Shown here: positions 9,346 to 12,595 of the stretch, piece after piece
How the letters are laid out: each line of letters begins with the position of its first letter
Position numbering within the stretch: position 1 is the stretch's first letter
Assembly: GCA_039583695.1 (NCBI GenBank)
Contig: JAVKSL010000077.1
Location: forward strand, 1 to 12,595
Direction: 5' to 3'
Source: JAVKSL01 sp039583695
GTDB taxonomy: Bacteria > Actinomycetota > Acidimicrobiia > Acidimicrobiales > JAJPHD01
Length of the DNA: 12,595 bases
The notes under the pieces: generated by a model
The model's input: only the letters and a program-made list of their open reading frames with translations
Database searches by the model: none
What the model was told of the DNA's origin: nothing
Translations under genes and position numbers: made by a program

Positions 9346-9420
9346 GGTGACCGAGGGGACTTGAACCCCCGACCTCCAGGGCCACAACCTGGCGCTCTAA
9401 CCTACTGAGCTACGGCCACC
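9346..9420 (-). tRNA. tRNA-His (anticodon GTG)
   Basis: All four arms fold. The acceptor is GTGGCCG/CGGTCAC, with the extra 5' G (G-1) opposite C73, the identity feature of tRNA-His. The D-arm is GCTC/GAGC, the anticodon arm CCAGG-ttGTGgc-CCTGG, and the T-arm GGGGG-ttcaagt-CCCCT. The anticodon GTG reads CAC/CAT. CCA is not encoded. The gene lies 25 bases after gadB on the same strand. Confidence 0.96.
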
Positions 9421-9430
9421 AAGGATCGCC

Positions 9431-9436
9431 ATTATA
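9431..9436 (-). promoter_or_regulatory. Consensus -10 box (TATAAT) for tRNA-His
   Basis: The - strand reads TATAAT exactly, 10 bases before the mature tRNA 5' end, in the short gap after the gadB stop codon. No clear -35 hexamer is visible in the gadB tail. A perfect consensus in such GC-rich DNA at this position is unlikely to be chance and suits a strongly transcribed stable RNA. Confidence 0.5.
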
Positions 9437-9445
9437 GGTGCCCAC

Positions 9446-10837
9446 TCAGCACACGCCTCTGGTCTTGCCAGGCGTCGGAGCGGTTGCACCGGGCTCGACT
9501 GGCGAGCTGGCACCGTCCAGGTCGTGCACCGCTCGGTCCAGGTCAGCCACAAGCAGGTCAGTCATGTCCCGCGACAGTCCCTCGCGGACAACCACCCGGA
9601 GCACGGCGACATCGGTGGCGTTCGGAGCGAGGGTGTAGGCCGGCACGATCCAGCCTCGCTCGCGCAGCCGGGCAGAGATGTCGAAGACCGTGTAGGGCCG
9701 CTCGCCCACCAGGCGGAAGCAAACCAACGGCAGGGCGTCGGCCTTGCTCAGGATCTCGAAATGACCCGTGTCCTCCACCGCGGCCGCGAGGGCTGCTGCA
9801 GTCTGGGCCAGCCCGGTCATGATGGACGTGTACCCCGCTCGCCCCAGGCGCAAGAAGTTGTAGTACTGCGCCAGGATCTGCCCTGCTCCCCGAGAGAAGT
9901 TGAGGTTGAAGGTGGGCTGGTCCGCGCCGAGGTAGTTGACGTGGAAGACGAGATCCTCAGGTAGTTGGGCCGGGTCGCGCCAGATCACCCAGCCGACGCC
10001 CGGGTAGACCAGGCCATACTTGTGTCCCGAGGTGTTGATGGAGCGTACCAGGGGAAGGCGGAAGTCCCAGTCCAGCTCAGGGCGGAGGAAAGGCGCCACG
10101 AACCCGCCGCTCGCCGCATCGACGTGGATGGGCACATCCCAGCCTGAGTGGGCATTGAGGTCGGTGAGCGCCGAGCTCAATTCCTCTATGGGCTCGTACT
10201 CGCCGGTGTAGGTGCTGCCGAGTATCCCCACCACGCCGATCGTGTTCTCGTCGACTAGGGCGATCGCCTCGGGAACGTCCAGCACCCAGCGCCCCTCGGT
10301 CAGGGGGACATAGCGAGGCTCCACGTCGAAGTATCGGGCGAACTTCTCCCAGCAGACCTGCACGTTGTGGCCCATCACCAGGTTGGGCCGCTCCGCCCGC
10401 AGCCCGGCGGCGGCACGGCGCTGGCGCCAGCGCCACTTGAGAGCGAGGCCGGCCAGGTGGATGGCTTCGGAAGAGCCAACGGTCGCGCACCCGATGCCTG
10501 TGGGGGCGTTGAACAGGCGAGCCAGCATGTTCACGCAGCGGTTCTGGATCTCTGTGGTCTGGGGGTACTCGTCGGCGTCGATGTAGTTGCGGCCGAGGGA
10601 CTCGGCCATGAGCCGGTCGGCTTCGGGCTCCATCCAGGTGGTGACGAAGCTGGCCAGGTTGAGCTCCGGATTGCCGTCCAGGTTCAGCTCGTCGTGGATC
10701 AAGCGGTAGGCCAGTTCCGCCGGCATCTCGCCTTCGGGCAGCTCGTAGCGGGGGATCGGCTCCGTGAGGTAGCGGGTCCCATAGGCAGGGGCCAGAGACT
10801 CGTTCGAGTCGTCGGGGTGCACTTTCTTGGCCAGCAC
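9446..10837 (-). CDS. gadB: Glutamate decarboxylase (PLP-dependent)
   Basis: Converts glutamate to GABA and CO2, consuming a proton; in other bacteria this serves acid tolerance or GABA metabolism. The PLP fold type I features are clear: VGSSEA for phosphate binding, HVDAASGGF with the cofactor-stacking His238 and pyridine-N Asp240, and Lys273 in INTSGHKYG as the Schiff-base lysine. It is very like mycobacterial GadB throughout (FVTTWMEPEADRLMAE, NVQVCWEKFARYFDVEPRY, YNFLRLGRAGYT). The GTG start at 10837 is chosen because GGGAGG lies six bases upstream (10844-10849); a TTG at 10873 is in frame but overlaps the upstream gene. The protein has 463 residues, close to E. coli GadB at 466. The C-terminal tail lacks the His-containing ending that gates E. 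coli GadB by pH and ends in Cys instead. No glutamate/GABA antiporter gene is in view. Confidence 0.93.
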   Translation of the reverse strand: MLAKKVHPDDSNESLAPAYGTRYLTEPIPRYELPEGEMPAELAYRLIHDELNLDGNPELNLASFVTTWMEPEADRLMAESLGRNYIDADEYPQTTEIQNRCVNMLARLFNAPTGIGCATVGSSEAIHLAGLALKWRWRQRRAAAGLRAERPNLVMGHNVQVCWEKFARYFDVEPRYVPLTEGRWVLDVPEAIALVDENTIGVVGILGSTYTGEYEPIEELSSALTDLNAHSGWDVPIHVDAASGGFVAPFLRPELDWDFRLPLVRSINTSGHKYGLVYPGVGWVIWRDPAQLPEDLVFHVNYLGADQPTFNLNFSRGAGQILAQYYNFLRLGRAGYTSIMTGLAQTAAALAAAVEDTGHFEILSKADALPLVCFRLVGERPYTVFDISARLRERGWIVPAYTLAPNATDVAVLRVVVREGLSRDMTDLLVADLDRAVHDLDGASSPVEPGATAPTPGKTRGVC

Positions 10838-10853
10838 TGGAGACCTCCCAGGT

Positions 10854-11369
10854 CTATTCGGGTGCGTTGACAAGGCGAAACACGGCCGCGGTGGTCAGCC
10901 CATAAGCCAGGTGCCCGCTCAGGTCCTTCCAGAGCGTCATGAGGTCATATTGCCAGATCGGCTTGTACAGCTGGGCGAGGGGGAGCACGACGTAGCCAGA
11001 GGCCCAGACTGTGGGGCCGAACGCCAGTCCCAGCCAGGGCCTCGAGCGCGAGAGGGACCCGGCGACGATTCCGTAGGCGGTGCCCCAGCCGGTTCCGTAG
11101 GCCCAGTGCATAACGTTGTTGGTGGCGCGGGCCCATGGGGGCTCCAGCTCGATTTGGAACAGGCCCTCGATTACCCTCTTACCGACGAGCGCAGGTGCTG
11201 GGGCGGCCTCCCAGCCGGATAGGCCGGCGGAAGACTCCCAGGCAAACGGGCCTTGCTCACCTCCGCCCCGCCGGTAGCGGGCATACCCAACCAGGTCTAG
11301 GGCGGCGGTGCCAGCTGCTCCGGCGATCGCGCCACAGAGCAGGGTGGCCAGGGGGCTGCGACGTCTCAT
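10854..11369 (-). CDS. Small membrane protein of unknown function, upstream of gadB
   Basis: I do not recognise this 171-residue protein. It has a positively charged N-terminus (MRRRSP), then hydrophobic stretches at about residues 8-28, 86-105, 111-130 and 150-167, consistent with four membrane segments and a longer soluble loop at about 30-84. Notable sequences are NNVMHWAYGTGWGTAYGI, WASGYVVLPLAQLYKPIW and DLSGHLAYGL; the conserved-looking His/Trp/Tyr residues sit at membrane edges. The layout loosely recalls DUF1440/YagU-type inner-membrane proteins, but that is only an impression. Its TAG stop is 16 bases before the gadB start, so the two probably form an operon with this gene first. ATG 11369 has no Shine-Dalgarno. 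The reading frame continues upstream through antisense tRNA-Arg without a stop, which makes automated calls prone to over-extend it. Confidence 0.75.
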   Translation of the reverse strand: MRRRSPLATLLCGAIAGAAGTAALDLVGYARYRRGGGEQGPFAWESSAGLSGWEAAPAPALVGKRVIEGLFQIELEPPWARATNNVMHWAYGTGWGTAYGIVAGSLSRSRPWLGLAFGPTVWASGYVVLPLAQLYKPIWQYDLMTLWKDLSGHLAYGLTTAAVFRLVNAPE

Positions 11370-11376
11370 GGGTTTG

Positions 11377-11382
11377 AACCTA
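11377..11382 (-). promoter_or_regulatory. Possible -10 box for a leaderless membrane-protein transcript
   Basis: On the - strand TAGGTT ends seven bases before the ATG at 11369, with no ribosome binding site between. This is the geometry of a leaderless start. No -35 match was seen. Confidence 0.3.
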
Positions 11383-11423
11383 CCCCGCCCGGCGGTCCTG
11401 CTGGCGCTAATGTTGGAATCCGA

Positions 11424-11497
11424 GCCCCTGTAGCTCAGCTGGACAGAGCGGCTGCCTTCTAAGCAGCGGGCCGCAGGTTCGAATCCTGCCGGGGGCA
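11424..11497 (+). tRNA. tRNA-Arg (anticodon TCT)
   Basis: All arms pair: acceptor GCCCCTG/CGGGGGC with discriminator A73, D-arm GCTC/GAGC, anticodon arm GCTGC-ctTCTaa-GCAGC, and T-arm GCAGG-ttcgaat-CCTGC. Anticodon TCT reads AGA, a rare codon in GC-rich genomes. CCA is not encoded. The tRNA is intact although a recombinase gene from a mobile element abuts its 3' end, as happens when the element restores the 3' part of its target gene. Confidence 0.96.
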
Positions 11498-12595
11498 CCG
11501 ACCAGTCCTCCGCACTTTCGCGTGCGACGGACTGGGCAGTCTCGCTGCCGAGATCGTAGAGGGTCGCTGCGACATCGACGGCGCTGTCAGCCGGCTGGTA
11601 GACGACGTCGAGCTGTAGCGCATCGAAAAGCGCCCGCAGTTCGCCCTGGGGCGCGACGTCGAGCGAGGCGGCGAGGATCGGCAGGCGGTCGAGCAACGGG
11701 GCGACGTCGGCCAACCTGGGCGCCTCTGTCGCCGAGTCTCGGGCAAGTGCCACAAGGGCTCACGCCGCACGACGATGGCGGCCTCCAGTTCCGCCACGCG
11801 CTCGCCGACGCGACGGCGCAGTGCCGAGGTGACGTCGTCGGCTTCGAGGTTCACGAGCTGGCGGCCGATCCGGCGTTCGAGGTCGGCGATCTCGGCTTCG
11901 ATCTCGCTGGCGCGCTCTTTCGCCGGGGCGGTCCGTTCAGGCTCGGCGGTGGCGTCGAGGGCGTGGCGCCAGTAGTCGGTGCGCTCGGGGCCGAAGAGGG
12001 CGGTGGCGAGGAACGGGAGCAGCGCGTCGTTGAGCCGCTGCTCGTTCAGGTACACGTGGGGCGGGTGGCCGGCGGGGATGTCCTTCGAGCGCTGGTGGGA
12101 GGGCTGGCAGGAGTAGTACGTCGTGTTGCGGCGGTGGTTGCCCCACATGCGCAGCCCGCAGATCCCGCAGCGGAGCAGGCCCCGGTAGAGGTAGTTGGTC
12201 TTCGCGGTCGGCCGTGCGACCGTCGCGGGGACGCCCTGGCGGGAGCGTTCGTTGGCCCGAGCTCGCACCTGGACCGCCTCGTACTCCTCGCGGGAGACGA
12301 TGGCCGGGTGGGCGGGCTCTTCGGACCAGATCCACGCTTCGGGTGGGTTGGTCCGGTTGTGGCCCTTCTTCCTCGCCCTGCGGTTCCAGACCTGGTAGCC
12401 GGTGTACTTCGGGTTCCTCAGCACCTCCCACACGCTGGACCTGCTCCACGCGCCCCGTGCCGTCGCCGGGTCGACCGGCACCGGCGGCAGGTAGCGGTCG
12501 GGGTCGGCGTTCAAGCGATCGCGGATCTGGAGGAGCCCCATCCCCCCACCCAGGTACCAGTCGTAGATGGCGCGCACTACGGGTGCACGCACTGG
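11459..12595 (-). CDS. Large serine recombinase, 5' end outside window, probable frameshift near 3' end
   Basis: Site-specific DNA recombinase of the large serine integrase family. The N-terminal catalytic resolvase domain is beyond the right edge. Visible are the recombinase domain (VRAIYDWYLGGGMGLLQIRDRLN to LRNPKYTGYQVWNRR), the zinc-ribbon region (RCGICGLRMWG, then YYSC and downstream His), and a coiled coil (ASEIEAEIADLERRIGRQL to RVGERVAELEAAIVVRRE). After EPLW, near 11755, this frame becomes Arg/Ser/Pro-rich and ends at a TAG inside the tRNA-Arg anticodon region. The neighbouring frame, from about 11753 downward, reads ALARDSATEAPRLADV and ELRALFDALQLDVVYQ, which looks like the true family C-terminus. 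One base missing in the CCC run near 11765 would explain this. Either the gene is decaying, the assembly has an error, or the ribosome slips. The real end of the protein is unresolved. Confidence 0.8.
   Translation of the reverse strand, partial: PVRAPVVRAIYDWYLGGGMGLLQIRDRLNADPDRYLPPVPVDPATARGAWSRSSVWEVLRNPKYTGYQVWNRRARKKGHNRTNPPEAWIWSEEPAHPAIVSREEYEAVQVRARANERSRQGVPATVARPTAKTNYLYRGLLRCGICGLRMWGNHRRNTTYYSCQPSHQRSKDIPAGHPPHVYLNEQRLNDALLPFLATALFGPERTDYWRHALDATAEPERTAPAKERASEIEAEIADLERRIGRQLVNLEADDVTSALRRRVGERVAELEAAIVVRREPLWHLPETRRQRRPGWPTSPRCSTACRSSPPRSTSRPRANCGRFSMRYSSTSSTSRLTAPSMSQRPSTISAARLPSPSHAKVRRTGRCPRQDSNLRPAA
11480..12595. mobile_element. End of an integrated element at tRNA-Arg(TCT), continuing past the window
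   Basis: A serine recombinase gene points toward and abuts the 3' half of an intact tRNA gene, the classic arrangement at one end of an integrated phage or conjugative element. The left boundary is inferred to lie in the tRNA 3' half (T-arm and acceptor), which would then be the attachment-site core. No second copy of that segment is in the window, so the partner site must be to the right. Large serine integrases use tRNA genes less often than tyrosine integrases, so the exact crossover is uncertain. Confidence 0.5.

Noticed and set aside
10838..10873. TTG start giving gadB 12 more residues
   Set aside because: It would overlap the upstream gene, and GTG 10837 has an excellent ribosome binding site at the right distance.

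Overview
The window reads as a high-GC actinobacterial chromosome segment, perhaps Acidimicrobiia-like. Four things point that way: a bacterial/archaeal-type phosphoglucose/phosphomannose isomerase, the hpf-secA-prfB-ftsE-ftsX order, a short-chain cis-prenyltransferase resembling mycobacterial Rv1086, and many GTG starts. The taxon is inferred from gene content only.

Left and centre (about 1-9290, all + strand) is housekeeping DNA. In order it holds a phosphoglucose/phosphomannose isomerase (start near or beyond the left edge); a 260-base leader that folds on paper into a multi-helix RNA, a candidate raiA-type motif; long-form ribosome hibernation factor hpf; an orphan NarL/LuxR response regulator; secA with an 18-bp repeat array encoding a Pro/Thr/Val/Ala linker before its zinc tail; prfB (RF2) without the programmed frameshift; ftsE and ftsX; and a cis-prenyl diphosphate synthase with a changed DGN motif. 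These genes serve sugar-phosphate supply, ribosome dormancy, protein export, termination, and division or envelope lipid synthesis.

The middle-right part (about 9290-11370, - strand) is a second transcription unit running right to left: a small membrane protein, glutamate decarboxylase 16 bases after it with its own strong ribosome binding site, then tRNA-His(GTG) with a TATAAT box just upstream. It converges on the housekeeping block at about 9290-9345, where a perfect 14-bp palindrome lies.

The right end (about 11424-12595) is the edge of an integrated element. An intact tRNA-Arg(TCT) on the + strand is immediately followed by the 3' end of a large serine recombinase on the - strand. The recombinase starts beyond the window, shows a probable one-base frameshift near 11755-11770, and its reading frames run into the antisense of the tRNA. 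The rest of the element lies to the right.

The two observations I rate highest are the structured leader in front of hpf and the tRNA-Arg/recombinase junction.
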